DNA from: Caballeronia sp. SEWSISQ10-4 2 | GTDB taxonomy: Bacteria; Pseudomonadota; Gammaproteobacteria; Burkholderiales; Burkholderiaceae | Direction: 5' to 3' | Length of the DNA: 64,000 nucleotides | NCBI RefSeq assembly: GCF_030464885.1 | Contig: NZ_JALPRJ010000013.1 | Span: forward strand, 62,001 to 126,000 | In this document: positions 27,953-39,756 of the stretch, one piece after another | Layout of the letters: each line of letters opens with the position of its first letter | How positions within the stretch are numbered: position 1 is the stretch's first letter | Made by a program: the position numbers and the translations under genes | The notes under the pieces: generated by a model | The model's input: the letters and a program-made list of their open reading frames with translations, nothing else | Told to the model about the DNA's origin: nothing | Database searches by the model: none

Positions 27953-28423
27953 GTGAATCTCAACGCAACCCTGTTTGCGCAAATGGTCGTGTTTCTGATC
28001 CTCGCGTGGTTCACGATGAAGTTCGTGTGGCCGCCGTTGATCAACGCCCTCGACGAGCGCGCGAAGAAGATCGCCGACGGGCTGTCGGCTGCCGAAAAGG
28101 GCAAGGCCGAACTCGAAGCCGCACATAAGCGCGTCGACCAGGAACTCGCGCAAGCCCGTAACGACGGCCAGCAGCGTATTGCGGATGCTGAAAAGCGCGC
28201 CGCAGCTGTCGCCGACGAAATCAAGGCTAACGCCCAGGCTGAAGCTGCGCGCATCATTGCGCAAGCGAAGGCCGACGCAGACCAGCAAGTCGTGAAAGCG
28301 CGCGAAGCATTGCGCGGCGAAGTCGCGGCGCTGGCCGTGAAGGGCGCCGAGCAGATCCTGAAGCGCGAAGTCGATCAATCGGCTCACGCCGAGATGCTGA
28401 ATCAACTCAAAACCGAGCTCTGA
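27953..28423 (+). CDS. atpF: ATP synthase Fo subunit b
   Basis: This 156-residue stator subunit has one N-terminal membrane helix ([20 protein letters not shown]) followed by a long, charged, Ala-rich coiled coil that ends near the C-terminus. It starts at a GTG preceded by TAAGGA. It links subunit a in the membrane to delta and alpha on F1. The next gene begins 2 bp after its stop. Confidence 0.96.
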   Translation: MNLNATLFAQMVVFLILAWFTMKFVWPPLINALDERAKKIADGLSAAEKGKAELEAAHKRVDQELAQARNDGQQRIADAEKRAAAVADEIKANAQAEAARIIAQAKADADQQVVKAREALRGEVAALAVKGAEQILKREVDQSAHAEMLNQLKTEL

Positions 28424-28425
28424 TC

Positions 28426-28965
28426 ATGGCCGAACTTGCAACCATCGCCCGACCGTACGCAGAAGCCATATTCCGCGTGGCCGAAGCGGGTGAGCTCGCC
28501 GCCTGGTCTGACTTCGTCGAGGAGCTGGCTCAGGTTGCGCGTCTGCCTGAAGTGCTGTCCATCGCGACGAGCCCGAAAGTGAGCCGCGATCAGGTCAGCG
28601 AGCTGTTGTTGACGGCGGTGAAATCGCCGCTCGCGAAACAGCCGGAGGCCAAGAACTTGGTGCAGATGCTGGTGGACAACCACCGGCTGACGCTGATGCC
28701 GGAAATTGCCGTGCAGTTCGACGAGCTGAAGAATTCCCGCGAAGGTGCGGCCGATGCGCTGATTGTCAGCGCATTCCCGCTGGAAGGCGCACAGTTGAGC
28801 GACCTTGTCGCGAATCTCGAACGCAAATTCCACTGCAAGCTCAAACCTACCGTTGAAGTCGATAAGTCGCTCATTGGCGGCGTGCGGGTGACGGTAGGCG
28901 ACGAAGTACTCGATACCTCGGTCCGCGCGCGCCTCGCCAGCATGCAGACGGCTCTGTCCGCCTGA
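28426..28965 (+). CDS. atpH: ATP synthase F1 subunit delta
   Basis: This 179-residue stator protein caps F1. The N-terminal helical domain begins [19 protein letters not shown]. The conserved C-terminal segment contains [26 protein letters not shown] (split over residues about 142-170). It is tightly coupled to atpF (2-bp gap). Confidence 0.96.
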   Translation: MAELATIARPYAEAIFRVAEAGELAAWSDFVEELAQVARLPEVLSIATSPKVSRDQVSELLLTAVKSPLAKQPEAKNLVQMLVDNHRLTLMPEIAVQFDELKNSREGAADALIVSAFPLEGAQLSDLVANLERKFHCKLKPTVEVDKSLIGGVRVTVGDEVLDTSVRARLASMQTALSA

Positions 28966-29014
28966 CGCGCTTTTGCGCCGGCGCACGTAAAGAATTGACT
29001 ATCAGGAGTGACTA

Positions 29015-30556
29015 ATGCAACTCAATCCCTCTGAGATCAGCGAGCTGATCAAGAGCCGGATCCAGGGCCTGGAAGCGAGCGCCGATGTTCGCAACCAAGG
29101 CACTGTGATTTCCGTGACCGACGGTATCGTGCGTATTCACGGTTTGTCGGACGTGATGCAGGGCGAAATGCTCGAATTCCCGGGCAACACCTTCGGCCTC
29201 GCGCTGAACCTCGAGCGCGATTCGGTTGGCGCCGTGATTTTGGGCGAATACGAACACATTTCGGAAGGCGACGTCGTCAAGACGACGGGCCGCATTCTCG
29301 AAGTGCCGGTGGGTCCGGAACTGCTCGGCCGTGTGGTCGACGCACTGGGCGTGCCGATCGACGGCAAGGGTCCGGTCAACGCAAAGATGACCGACGCTGT
29401 CGAAAAGATTGCACCGGGCGTGATTTGGCGTAAGTCGGTGTCGGAGCCGGTTCAAACGGGTCTGAAGTCCATCGACGCAATGGTGCCGGTCGGCCGTGGC
29501 CAGCGCGAGCTGATCATTGGCGACCGCCAGTGCGGCAAGACGGCTGTTGCCATCGACACGATCATTAACCAGAAGGGTAAGAACCTCTTCTGTATTTACG
29601 TCGCGATCGGCCAGAAGGCTTCGTCGATCATGAACGTGGTGCGCAAGCTGGAAGAAACCGGCGCGATGGAATACACCATCGTGGTCGCGGCTTCTGCTTC
29701 GGAATCGGCTGCCATGCAATACCTGGCACCGTACGCCGGTTGCACGATGGGCGAATACTTCCGCGATCGCGGTCAAGACGCGCTGATCGTGTATGACGAT
29801 TTGACCAAACAAGCATGGGCGTATCGTCAGATTTCGCTGCTGCTGCGTCGTCCGCCGGGTCGTGAAGCGTATCCGGGCGACGTGTTCTATCTGCACTCGC
29901 GTCTGTTGGAGCGTGCTGCTCGCGTGTCGGAAGACTACGTTGAGAAGTTCACGAACGGCGAAGTGAAGGGCAAGAGCGGTTCGCTGACGGCATTGCCGGT
30001 CATTGAAACGCAAGCCGGCGACGTGACCGCTTTCGTTCCGACGAATGTGATCTCGATTACCGACGGCCAGATCTTCCTGGAAACGGACTTGTTCAACGCC
30101 GGTATCCGTCCTGCTATTAACGCAGGCGTGTCCGTGTCGCGAGTGGGCGGTGCAGCGCAGACCAAGGTCATCAAGAAGCTGTCGGGCGGCATTCGTACCG
30201 ACTTGGCGCAGTATCGTGAGTTGGCTGCGTTCTCGCAGTTCGCATCGGACCTGGACGAAGCGACCCGTAAGCAGCTTGAGCGCGGTCGTCGCGTTACCGA
30301 GTTGCTGAAGCAGCCTCAGTATCAGCCGCTTCAGGTTTGGGAACTGGCGGTTGCGCTGTTCGCCGCGAACAACGGTTATCTCGACGATCTCGAAGTCGCG
30401 CAAGTGTTGCCGTTCGAAAAGGGTCTTCGCGACTACTTGAAGACGAAGCACGCGGACATGATCAAGCGCATCGAAGATAACAAAGACTTGTCGAAGGACG
30501 ACGACGGCGCATTGCATACCGCGCTGAAGGACTTCAAGAAGTCGGGCGCTTACTGA
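29015..30556 (+). CDS. atpA: ATP synthase F1 subunit alpha
   Basis: This 513-residue regulatory nucleotide-binding subunit has the P-loop [11 protein letters not shown], with Cys in place of the more common Thr. [20 protein letters not shown], the [16 protein letters not shown] segment and the Arg finger region [13 protein letters not shown] are present. Downstream of its stop, a GAAGCGG/CCGCTTC stem-loop without a T-run (30579-30598) lies in the gap before atpG. Confidence 0.97.
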   Translation: MQLNPSEISELIKSRIQGLEASADVRNQGTVISVTDGIVRIHGLSDVMQGEMLEFPGNTFGLALNLERDSVGAVILGEYEHISEGDVVKTTGRILEVPVGPELLGRVVDALGVPIDGKGPVNAKMTDAVEKIAPGVIWRKSVSEPVQTGLKSIDAMVPVGRGQRELIIGDRQCGKTAVAIDTIINQKGKNLFCIYVAIGQKASSIMNVVRKLEETGAMEYTIVVAASASESAAMQYLAPYAGCTMGEYFRDRGQDALIVYDDLTKQAWAYRQISLLLRRPPGREAYPGDVFYLHSRLLERAARVSEDYVEKFTNGEVKGKSGSLTALPVIETQAGDVTAFVPTNVISITDGQIFLETDLFNAGIRPAINAGVSVSRVGGAAQTKVIKKLSGGIRTDLAQYRELAAFSQFASDLDEATRKQLERGRRVTELLKQPQYQPLQVWELAVALFAANNGYLDDLEVAQVLPFEKGLRDYLKTKHADMIKRIEDNKDLSKDDDGALHTALKDFKKSGAY

Positions 30557-30647
30557 TCTTCGGATTTGATCGAAATTTGAAGCGGCGCGGGCCGCTTCCT
30601 GGAAGAAAAGAAGCATCCCGCGCCACTTCGATAGCTTTGCATGGGCC

Positions 30648-30675
30648 CCGAGTAAGCGCTAAAGCGCTAACTCGG
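30648..30675 (+). promoter_or_regulatory. 28-nt hairpin immediately upstream of the atpG ribosome binding site
   Basis: CCGAGT-a-AGCGCT-aa-AGCGCT-a-ACTCGG forms an almost perfect stem that ends 6 bases before AAAGGAG of atpG. No T-run follows, so it is not a terminator. It may affect mRNA stability or translation of subunit gamma. Confidence 0.5.
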
Positions 30676-30694
30676 ACCGACAAAGGAGTAAGCA

Positions 30695-33060
<2,366 letters not shown>

Positions 33061-33132
33061 GGGTCGGGTGTAACGCAGCAGGCGCTGGTTTCACTTGAGG
33101 CGAGCGCCTCGTAATACGCTCAAGGAGTCGAT

Positions 33133-33558
33133 ATGGCAACTATTCAAGTAGACGTCGTCAGCGCGGAAGAGCAGATCTTCTCGGGCCGGGCGAAGTTCGT
33201 CGCGCTGCCGGGCGAAGCGGGTGAACTCGGTATTCTGCCGGGCCACACGCCGCTCATCACGCGGATTCGTCCGGGTGCGGTGCGCATCGAAGCGGAAAAC
33301 GGTGACGAAGAGTTCGTGTTCGTCGCGGGTGGGATTCTCGAGATTCAACCGGGCGTGGTGACGGTTCTCGCCGATACCGCGATCCGTGGTCAGGATCTCG
33401 ATGAAGCCAAGGCGATCGAAGCGAAGAAACGCGCGGAAGAAGCGCTGCAGAACACGGGTTCGAACCTCGAGTACGCAACCGCGCAAGCGGAATTGGCGTA
33501 CGCGACGGCTCAGATCGCGGCGATTCAGCGGCTGCGGAAATTGCGCGGTCAGCACTAA
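33133..33558 (+). CDS. atpC: ATP synthase F1 subunit epsilon
   Basis: This 141-residue protein has the N-terminal beta-sandwich ([33 protein letters not shown]) and a C-terminal helical hairpin (about 90-140) that inhibits ATPase activity in this family. AAGGAG precedes the ATG. It is the last gene of the operon, followed by a terminator. Confidence 0.97.
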   Translation: MATIQVDVVSAEEQIFSGRAKFVALPGEAGELGILPGHTPLITRIRPGAVRIEAENGDEEFVFVAGGILEIQPGVVTVLADTAIRGQDLDEAKAIEAKKRAEEALQNTGSNLEYATAQAELAYATAQIAAIQRLRKLRGQH

Positions 33559-33581
33559 GTTTTCGCGAGTTTGACGAAATG

Positions 33582-33609
33582 AAAAAGCAGCCTTCGGGCT
33601 GCTTTTTTT
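33582..33609 (+). terminator. Intrinsic terminator of the atp operon
   Basis: AAAAAGCAGCC, loop TTCG, GGCTGC and a run of seven Ts lie 24 bp after the atpC stop. Confidence 0.9.
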
Positions 33610-33787
33610 ATGGGTCTTACGAAGAGCGTCCACGCATTTCCGCATATCGGACAGGCGCGCATTCAGGCGGTTTTTGCGGGTAAGACTCAATGCCCCAACT
33701 CCCCCTCGCGATGCACAATTAGCCTTCCGAAACGCTTTCATGGCGCGGTGTCCCGCAGCGCGCCATCCCACGGAGGAGACCTTCGAT

Positions 33788-35518
33788 ATGCCTACCCAAC
33801 CGATGCACGCCGGGCCGCAGATCGAACCACGCGACGGCCTGTCCTACGTTCGCGGCTCAACGGACATTCCTTTGAGCGATGCCACCGTTTCCCGTTTCCT
33901 GCGCGATACCGCCGCGAGATTTCCCGCGCGCTCGGCCGTGATCTTCCGCGAGCAGAACATCCGCTGGACCTGGCGTGAATTCGCCGACGAAGTCGATGTC
34001 CTCGCATCCGGCCTGTTATCGCTCGGTGTAGAAGTCGGTGACCGCGTGGGCATCTGGTCGCCGAATCGATCGGAATGGCTGCTCACGCAATTCGCCACCG
34101 CGCGGATCGGGGCGATTCTTGTGAACATCAACCCGGCGTATCGGCTGGCCGAGCTCGAATACGCGTTGAACAAGGTCGGCTGCAAGGCGCTGATCGCGGC
34201 GGAACAATTCAAGACATCGAAGTATCTGGAGATGCTTCAAACGCTCGCGCCGGAACTCGCTACCGCCGAACCCGGTTCACTCGATGCCGCGCGTTTCCCC
34301 GACCTTCGAGCTGTGATCCGGATGGGCGAAGGTGCGACGCCCGGCATGCTGCGTTTCCCCGATGTCATGTCCCGCGGCCGCGATCATCTAAACGCAGCAC
34401 AACTCGATGCACTCGAATCGAAGCTCAGCGCTCACGATCCCATCAACATCCAGTTCACGAGCGGCACCACCGGCAATCCCAAGGGAGCCACGCTCACGCA
34501 TCACAACGTGGTGAACAACGGCCGCTACATAGCGCATTCGATGTTGCTTACCGAGCTCGACTCGCTGTGCATCCCCGTGCCGCTGTATCACTGCTTCGGC
34601 ATGGTGCTGGCGGTGCTTGCGTGCGTATCGGTGGGCGCGACCATGGTGTTCCCCGGCGAAGCCTTCGATCCTGCCGCCACGCTCGCCGCCGTCGATGAAG
34701 AACGCTGCACCGCGCTGCATGGCGTGCCGACGATGTTCATCGCGGAACTCGATCTTCCCAACTTCGATAGGTACGACCTGAGCCGTCTGCGCACCGGAAT
34801 CATGGCCGGATCGCCGTGTCCGATCGAGACCATGAAGCGCGTGGTTGCCAAGATGAACCTGCGCGAGATCACCATCGCGTATGGGATGACCGAGACGAGC
34901 CCGGTGTCGTTTCAAAGCTCGACTACCGATCCTCTCGATAAACGCACCACGACCGTCGGCCAGATCCAGCCGCATCTGGAGGTGAAACTGGTCGACCCGC
35001 TCGGCGAAATCGTCCCGGTCGGCGAAACAGGCGAGCTCTGCACGCGCGGTTATTCGGTAATGAACGGCTACTGGGGCGACGAAGAAAAAACGCGCGAAGC
35101 GATCATCGATGGCTGGATGCACACCGGCGATCTGGCGACGCTCGACGCCGAAGGCTATTGCAATATCGTCGGACGCTTGAAGGACATGCTGATTCGCGGC
35201 GGCGAGAATATTTATCCGCGCGAGATTGAAGAATTCCTCTTCCGGCATCCGAAGATCCAATCGGCGCAGGTATTTGGTATTCCCGACCTCAAATACGGCG
35301 AGGAAGTCTGTGCCTGGATCGTTCTTCGACAAGGCGAGCACGCCACGCCCGAAGACATTCGCGAGTTCTGCCAAGGGCAGATCGCGCACTACAAGATTCC
35401 GCGGCACATTCGCTTCGTCGACGAGTTGCCGATGACCGTCACCGGTAAGGTCCAGAAGTTCATCATGCGGGCGAAGATGATCGAAGAACTGAAGCTATCG
35501 GAGGCTAAAACCGCGTAA
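33788..35518 (+). CDS. Acyl-CoA synthetase (AMP-forming), FadD-like
   Basis: This 576-residue adenylate-forming enzyme has the AMP-binding signature [19 protein letters not shown], core YGMTETSPV, and hinge and C-terminal motifs [12 protein letters not shown] and [16 protein letters not shown]. The catalytic Lys is in TGKVQKF. It activates a carboxylic acid, probably a medium or long fatty acid, to the CoA ester. The start at 33788 follows GGAGGAGA; the open frame upstream is not used. It stands alone between two terminators. Confidence 0.92.
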   Translation: MPTQPMHAGPQIEPRDGLSYVRGSTDIPLSDATVSRFLRDTAARFPARSAVIFREQNIRWTWREFADEVDVLASGLLSLGVEVGDRVGIWSPNRSEWLLTQFATARIGAILVNINPAYRLAELEYALNKVGCKALIAAEQFKTSKYLEMLQTLAPELATAEPGSLDAARFPDLRAVIRMGEGATPGMLRFPDVMSRGRDHLNAAQLDALESKLSAHDPINIQFTSGTTGNPKGATLTHHNVVNNGRYIAHSMLLTELDSLCIPVPLYHCFGMVLAVLACVSVGATMVFPGEAFDPAATLAAVDEERCTALHGVPTMFIAELDLPNFDRYDLSRLRTGIMAGSPCPIETMKRVVAKMNLREITIAYGMTETSPVSFQSSTTDPLDKRTTTVGQIQPHLEVKLVDPLGEIVPVGETGELCTRGYSVMNGYWGDEEKTREAIIDGWMHTGDLATLDAEGYCNIVGRLKDMLIRGGENIYPREIEEFLFRHPKIQSAQVFGIPDLKYGEEVCAWIVLRQGEHATPEDIREFCQGQIAHYKIPRHIRFVDELPMTVTGKVQKFIMRAKMIEELKLSEAKTA

Positions 35519-35537
35519 CTTCTGGGATCTACAACGA

Positions 35538-35573
35538 AAAATGGTCGCCGGGACAATCACGGCGACCATTTAA
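35538..35573 (+). terminator. Intrinsic terminator after the acyl-CoA synthetase gene
   Basis: AAATGGTCGCCG pairs perfectly with CGGCGACCATTT (12 bp); the T-run is short. Confidence 0.7.
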
Positions 35574-35600
35574 ATTCTTACGCAAACGTTTGTACAGACG

Positions 35601-35626
35601 AAAAAAAAGCGGGCCTGGAGCCCGCT
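35601..35626 (-). terminator. Leftward intrinsic terminator without a known gene
   Basis: On the minus strand AGCGGGC, loop TCCAG, GCCCGCT is followed by seven or more Ts. It implies a leftward transcript from the 35630-36000 region, where only a weak ORF is seen. Confidence 0.6.
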
Positions 35627-35891
35627 AAAAACCACACGCTACGGGGTTAGCGCGAGGAGACCAAGGGTGGGACATGGGCCGATCTATCTTCCACCGGCCA
35701 ACGACCGCAACAAACATGTCCCTGAAGCTGGGATTCGGCACCGTGCCGACCGTCGAATGCAAATCAATACGTTGTAGATTTCCAACGCTGCATCCGATCA
35801 CATCCGTGTTGAGACCGTTGAAGTGATTGTGGGCGAATAATCCGGGCATCGCCGTAACAAAGTGTTTCAGGTTGTAACCCTTGGCGCACAA
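35625..35891 (-). CDS. Possible small protein, unrecognised
   Basis: This 88-codon frame would start at TTG with only a weak upstream purine stretch, and its stop lies inside the leftward terminator stem. The composition looks somewhat protein-like (segments such as GLNTDVIGCSVGNLQRIDL and PNPSFRDMFVAVVGRW), but I recognise no family. It could instead be part of a non-coding leftward transcript. The remainder of 35519-36057 holds no other gene I can support. Confidence 0.25.
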   Translation of the reverse strand: MCAKGYNLKHFVTAMPGLFAHNHFNGLNTDVIGCSVGNLQRIDLHSTVGTVPNPSFRDMFVAVVGRWKIDRPMSHPWSPRANPVACGF

Positions 35892-36057
35892 GGCTCTGCG
35901 ATTATTTCGTCGAGATTTTGCCGATTATTGTGATTAACAAGGCGATATTTCGGCGCACTTTAGAAATGGTTGCGCTGTCAAGCGCGATGCTTAGATTTTG
36001 ACGACAATCAAAAGCCGTCGACCCGACCGGGCGGCGAATTGCACTGGAGACCCTCGC

Positions 36058-37005
36058 ATGACCATCGATGTTGACCTTCTCGCCTATTACGCCAAGGTCG
36101 CCAAAGCTTTCCCGGAACTACCCGCCGACGCGGATCCGCTCGCGATCCGGCGGCAATTTCAGGACGTGGCGCGTGAGTTCGCCGCACCGCGTCCCGCTGG
36201 TGTGGATGTTGAAGATATGGTTCTGCCGCTCGATGGGCGTGCATTACGTACGCGTGTTTATCGGCCGGCGGACGCTAAGAAGCCGTTACCGCTCGTGGTT
36301 TATCTGCACGGTGGCGGCTGGGTGGTCGGCGATCTGGATACCCACGATCTGATGGTTGCGCGGTTGGCCGTGGATTCACATTGCGCGGTTGTGAGCGTGG
36401 ATTACCGGATGGCGCCGGAGCATCCGTTCCCCGCGCCGGTTGATGATGCGCTCGACGCGCTGCTGTGGCTCGCGGAGCACCGTTCACGTCTGGGTTTCGC
36501 GACCAACAGGCTGGGCGTGGCCGGCGACAGCGCGGGCGGCCATCTCGCGGCCGTCGCGGCGCGCGCGGCAAACGATCGCGTAGCAGGTCTCGTCACCGCG
36601 CAATTGCTGATTTACCCGGTCGCGCGCTGTCGATTCGAGGGCGGCAGCTTTACGGCGAACGCCGAAGGGCCAGGCTTGAGCACTGAAGAAATGAAGTTCT
36701 ACTGGGCGCAATTCCTGACGGCCGAACCGCCCGCCGACGACGATGTGCGCGCGTTTCCGCTCGCTCAGTCCTACGATCGGACGCCGGCGCGGGCGTTGAT
36801 TGTCGCGGCGGCCTACGATCCGCTCTACGACGATGCCCACGAATTCGCGCGTTTTCTCGAAGCGAACGGCGGGCGCACCGAGGTTATCGACGCGCATGAC
36901 ATGACGCACGGATTCGGCCGAATCCAGGCGCATTCGAAAGCCGCGGCCGCCTGGATGAAGAAAACGTCGGAACGGTTCGGTGACTTGTTACACGCAACGC
37001 GTTGA
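36058..37005 (+). CDS. Alpha/beta hydrolase, hormone-sensitive-lipase-type esterase
   Basis: This 315-residue serine hydrolase has the oxyanion-hole motif YLHGGGWVVG, nucleophile elbow GVAGDSAGGHLA, acidic residue near ALIVAAAYDPLYDD and the catalytic His in DMTHGF. These mark the HSL (family IV) esterases acting on short-chain esters. It has no signal peptide, so it is cytoplasmic. The start at 36058 follows CTGGAGA; an open frame 20 codons longer lacks a ribosome binding site. Confidence 0.92.
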   Translation: MTIDVDLLAYYAKVAKAFPELPADADPLAIRRQFQDVAREFAAPRPAGVDVEDMVLPLDGRALRTRVYRPADAKKPLPLVVYLHGGGWVVGDLDTHDLMVARLAVDSHCAVVSVDYRMAPEHPFPAPVDDALDALLWLAEHRSRLGFATNRLGVAGDSAGGHLAAVAARAANDRVAGLVTAQLLIYPVARCRFEGGSFTANAEGPGLSTEEMKFYWAQFLTAEPPADDDVRAFPLAQSYDRTPARALIVAAAYDPLYDDAHEFARFLEANGGRTEVIDAHDMTHGFGRIQAHSKAAAAWMKKTSERFGDLLHATR

Positions 37006-37122
37006 CTTTTCGATGCCGAGAGACGTCGACTTACGAATTGCTTGCGGTGAGCGGCCCAGCGCGTCGAACCGCCGCGCTTGAGCCGTTTAGCGAATAGGGC
37101 GACGTAACCCTAAACGTCGCCT

Positions 37123-37998
37123 TCATTTCAGCCATTTATCGAGGACCGCCTGGAACTCGCCTGTCGAGCGCGACAGGTGCAGCCACTGGTCGACGTACTG
37201 CTGAAACGCGGCATCGCCGCGTGGCAGCAGATACGCTTTCTCCCCGAACTGGAAGGGCTTGTCCGGATGCACCGAGCACAGGCCGGGATTCAGCTTTTGC
37301 TGGAGGAGCGTTTCGGAGGCGTCGGTGACCATCACGTCGGCTTGGCCGTCGAGGATCTGTTTGAAGATGGTCACGTTGTCGGGGTACTCGATCAGTTGCG
37401 AGTGCGTGAAGAACTGCTTCGCAAACTTCTCGTTCGTGCCGCCCGGATTGACGATGGTGCGCACGCCGGGTTGATCGATCTGCGCGACGGTCTGGTATTT
37501 GTCGACGTCGCCGCAGCGGGCGATCGGCGTCTTGCCGTCCACCATATACGGTTGCGTGAAGAACGCGCGTTTCTGGCGTTCGAGCGAGGTCGAAACGCCG
37601 CCGACCGCGATGTCGCACTTCGCGATGAAATCGTTCATCAGGTTTGACCACGACGTCTTGATGAATTCGGCTTTGACGTTCATCGACTGTGCGAGGTTTT
37701 GCGCCGTGTCGATGTCGATGCCTTCGAACTGGCCATCCGGTTTCAGGAATGAGTACGGTTTGTAGTCGCCCGTTGTGCAGACGCGCAGTGTGCCGCGCGC
37801 GAGGATTTCATCGAGTCTCGATGGTGCGTGCGTGGCGGCCGGAGCGCTGGCCGACGACGCGGCGCCGGACGCTGCCGTGATACTGCCGGCCTGCACGGTC
37901 TGCGCCCGCGCGCCGACGGCGAAGCCGAGCAGCAGGGTGCAAGCACCGGTGCCAAGGACGCCGCGAAGCGATGCACAACCAAGGGCAAAAACTCTCAT
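37123..37998 (-). CDS. pheC: Periplasmic cyclohexadienyl dehydratase PheC
   Basis: This 291-residue solute-binding-fold protein has a signal peptide (MRVFALGCASLRGVLGTGAC, cleavage near GARAQTVQ). From memory of Pseudomonas PheC it shares several near-exact blocks: TTGDYKPYSF, TSWSNLMNDF, DGKTPIARC, IDQPGVRTIVNPGGTNEKFA, PDNVTIFKQI and EKAYLLPRGD. These set it apart from plain amino-acid binding proteins. PheC dehydrates prephenate and arogenate in the periplasm to phenylpyruvate and phenylalanine; the acidic residue in VTDASETLL is the likely catalytic Glu. The start at 37998 has GAGGAG before it. An amino-acid ABC binding protein is the fallback call. Confidence 0.8.
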   Translation of the reverse strand: MRVFALGCASLRGVLGTGACTLLLGFAVGARAQTVQAGSITAASGAASSASAPAATHAPSRLDEILARGTLRVCTTGDYKPYSFLKPDGQFEGIDIDTAQNLAQSMNVKAEFIKTSWSNLMNDFIAKCDIAVGGVSTSLERQKRAFFTQPYMVDGKTPIARCGDVDKYQTVAQIDQPGVRTIVNPGGTNEKFAKQFFTHSQLIEYPDNVTIFKQILDGQADVMVTDASETLLQQKLNPGLCSVHPDKPFQFGEKAYLLPRGDAAFQQYVDQWLHLSRSTGEFQAVLDKWLK

Positions 37999-38062
37999 CG
38001 ATACTCCTCGAAAGATCAATTCAGCCGCCGATGATATCGAAGGAGATTTTCGTTCGCACCAG

Positions 38063-38118
38063 GGTTTTGGTTTTGGTTTTGGTTTTGGTTTTGGTTTGGG
38101 GCGGGGCGGGGCGGGCGG
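38063..38118 (+). repeat. GGTTTT hexanucleotide repeat followed by a G-quadruplex-like tract
   Basis: Five perfect GGTTTT units (38063-38092) and a partial sixth lead into GGGGCGGGGCGGGGCGGGCGG-type sequence (38098-38118), which has four G-runs at one-base spacing. It lies 65-120 bp upstream of pheC (leftward) and about 215 bp upstream of hemE. Confidence 0.9.
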
Positions 38119-38161
38119 TGCTGGGGTGGTAGTTTCAGGGTTCGCGGTCGGAGTCGGTGCT

Positions 38162-38207
38162 GGGTTGGTGCTTTCGGACTATCTATAAAGGCCGAAAGCA
38201 CCAACCC
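38162..38207. repeat. Perfect 16-bp inverted repeat
   Basis: GGGTTGGTGCTTTCGG and CCGAAAGCACCAACCC are exact complements around a 14-base AT-rich loop. The right arm and the following bases recur near 51.84 kb. Confidence 0.85.
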
Positions 38208-38222
38208 GGGCATAAACCCAGC

Positions 38223-38294
38223 CCCACGAGCGCAAGAACCCCAACCCCCGAGCGCGAGCGAAACCTCCCGCCCGAGTGCGAACGAAAACCCCCG
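38223..38294 (+). repeat. Degenerate 24-bp tandem repeat
   Basis: Units at 38247-38270 and 38271-38294 match at 20 of 24 bases; a weaker third unit precedes them at 38223-38246. They run to within about 40 bp of the hemE start. Confidence 0.6.
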
Positions 38295-38332
38295 TCCGGT
38301 AGAATGACCCTTTGCCCAACGCCCCAAGCCAC

Positions 38333-39421
38333 GTGCCTTCCACACTCCTGAACGACACTTTCCTGCGCGCGCTGCAGCGCCAGCCCACCGACTACACGCC
38401 GATCTGGTTAATGCGACAGGCGGGCCGCTACTTGCCCGAGTACAACGCCACGCGTTCGCGCGCCGGCAGTTTCCTCGGTCTCGCGACGAATCCCGATTAC
38501 GCGACGGAAGTCACGCTTCAGCCGCTCGAACGCTTTCCGCTCGACGCCGCCATCCTGTTCTCGGACATCCTGACCATCCCCGATGCAATGGGCCTCGGCC
38601 TGAATTTCGTCCAGGGCGAAGGTCCGCGATTCGAGCGCACGGTCCGCACGGAAGAAGACGTTGCCAAGCTGCACGTGCCGGATATCGACGCCACGCTGCG
38701 CTACGTGACCGACGCGGTATCGCAAATCCGCCGTGCACTCACCGACGCCCAAGGCCGCCAGAAAGTGCCGCTGATCGGTTTTTCAGGCAGCCCGTGGACG
38801 CTCGCCTGCTACATGGTGGAGGGCGGCGGATCGCCCGATCACCATACGGTCAAAGCAATGGCTTACACGCGGCCGGACCTGATGCATCGCATCCTCGATA
38901 TCAACGCGCAGGCAGTCATCGCTTATCTGAACGCGCAGATCGAAGCAGGCGCACAAGCCGTGATGATCTTCGACACCTGGGGTGGCGCCCTGGCCGATGG
39001 CGCTTATCAACGCTTCTCGCTCGATTACATCGCGAAGGTGGTCGCGGGATTGAAGCGCGAGCACGACGGCGTCAAAGTGCCGGTGATCACGTTCACGAAG
39101 GGTGGCGGTTTGTGGCTCGAACAGATCGCGGCAATCGGCGTGGACGCAGTCGGTCTCGACTGGACCGTGAACCTGCGCCAGGCGCGCGAGAAAGTCGGAG
39201 ACCGTGTTGCGCTGCAGGGAAACATCGATCCGTCGGTGCTGTTCGCGTCGCCCGCCGTGATTCGCACCGAGGCGCGCGCCGTGCTCGACAGCTTCGGCAA
39301 CTTCCCGGGCCATGTCTTCAACCTGGGCCACGGTATTTCACAGTTCACGCGTCCGGAGAACGTGGCGGAGCTCGTCGATGAAGTGCATCGCCATAGTCGC
39401 GCCATTCGGGCAAAGAACTGA
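38333..39421 (+). CDS. hemE: Uroporphyrinogen decarboxylase
   Basis: This 362-residue enzyme removes four carboxyl groups from uroporphyrinogen III in haem synthesis. The family opening [16 protein letters not shown], the segment [28 protein letters not shown] and the C-terminal GNIDP and NLGHGI are present. The GTG at 38333 is chosen because it gives [14 protein letters not shown], matching the family length. A TTG seven codons upstream is the alternative. TAGAAT at 38300-38305 may be its -10 element. Confidence 0.96.
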   Translation: MPSTLLNDTFLRALQRQPTDYTPIWLMRQAGRYLPEYNATRSRAGSFLGLATNPDYATEVTLQPLERFPLDAAILFSDILTIPDAMGLGLNFVQGEGPRFERTVRTEEDVAKLHVPDIDATLRYVTDAVSQIRRALTDAQGRQKVPLIGFSGSPWTLACYMVEGGGSPDHHTVKAMAYTRPDLMHRILDINAQAVIAYLNAQIEAGAQAVMIFDTWGGALADGAYQRFSLDYIAKVVAGLKREHDGVKVPVITFTKGGGLWLEQIAAIGVDAVGLDWTVNLRQAREKVGDRVALQGNIDPSVLFASPAVIRTEARAVLDSFGNFPGHVFNLGHGISQFTRPENVAELVDEVHRHSRAIRAKN

Positions 39422-39466
39422 CGTTTGGTCAAAAAAGATTGCTGCCATGCGTCATGAAAAGTTCAC

Positions 39467-39480
39467 GTCAAACGTTTGAC
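39467..39480. promoter_or_regulatory. Perfect 14-bp palindrome after hemE
   Basis: GTCAAACGTTTGAC is a perfect palindrome in the hemE-priA gap. A related word (GTTTGGTCAA) lies just upstream at the hemE stop. It looks like a repressor operator, but no regulator gene is adjacent. Confidence 0.35.
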
Positions 39481-39544
39481 CGGTTAGACAAAAGTGGCTC
39501 GAAATGCCCGTAGATTGGCCGTTCCGCCAATGTCAAGAGTTGAC

Positions 39545-39756
39545 TTATGCACATTTTGTACGTTGCGGCGCGCAATCTTCAATTCAGACCTAAGAGCCCT
39601 GATGAAGACATGTTTTGTGTCTTCAAATACATGATTAATAAGAGAAATTCAGTTTCAAAACTGAATGTGGGCTACCGCACACAACAAGCGAGATCGCCAC
39701 TTTTTGTCCCTGTCAATCAAAGTTCTCAACAAAGTTATCCACAGGCCTGTGGAAAG
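39545..39756. other. AT-rich region with DnaA-box-like sites and inverted repeats
   Basis: Within the 419-bp hemE-priA gap, the segment from about 39540 to 39815 is clearly AT-richer than its surroundings. It contains TTATGCACA (39545-39553), TTATCCACA (39735-39743) and, in inverse orientation, CTTTCCACA (39748-39756). Two perfect inverted repeats lie between them: GAAGACA/TGTCTTC (39604-39624) and ATTCAGTTT/AAACTGAAT (39647-39666). An 88-codon frame runs through it but lacks a ribosome binding site. Confidence 0.55.

Noticed and set aside
29012..30616. 534-codon ORF antisense to atpA
   Set aside because: It is a shadow of the conserved atpA gene; no independent support.
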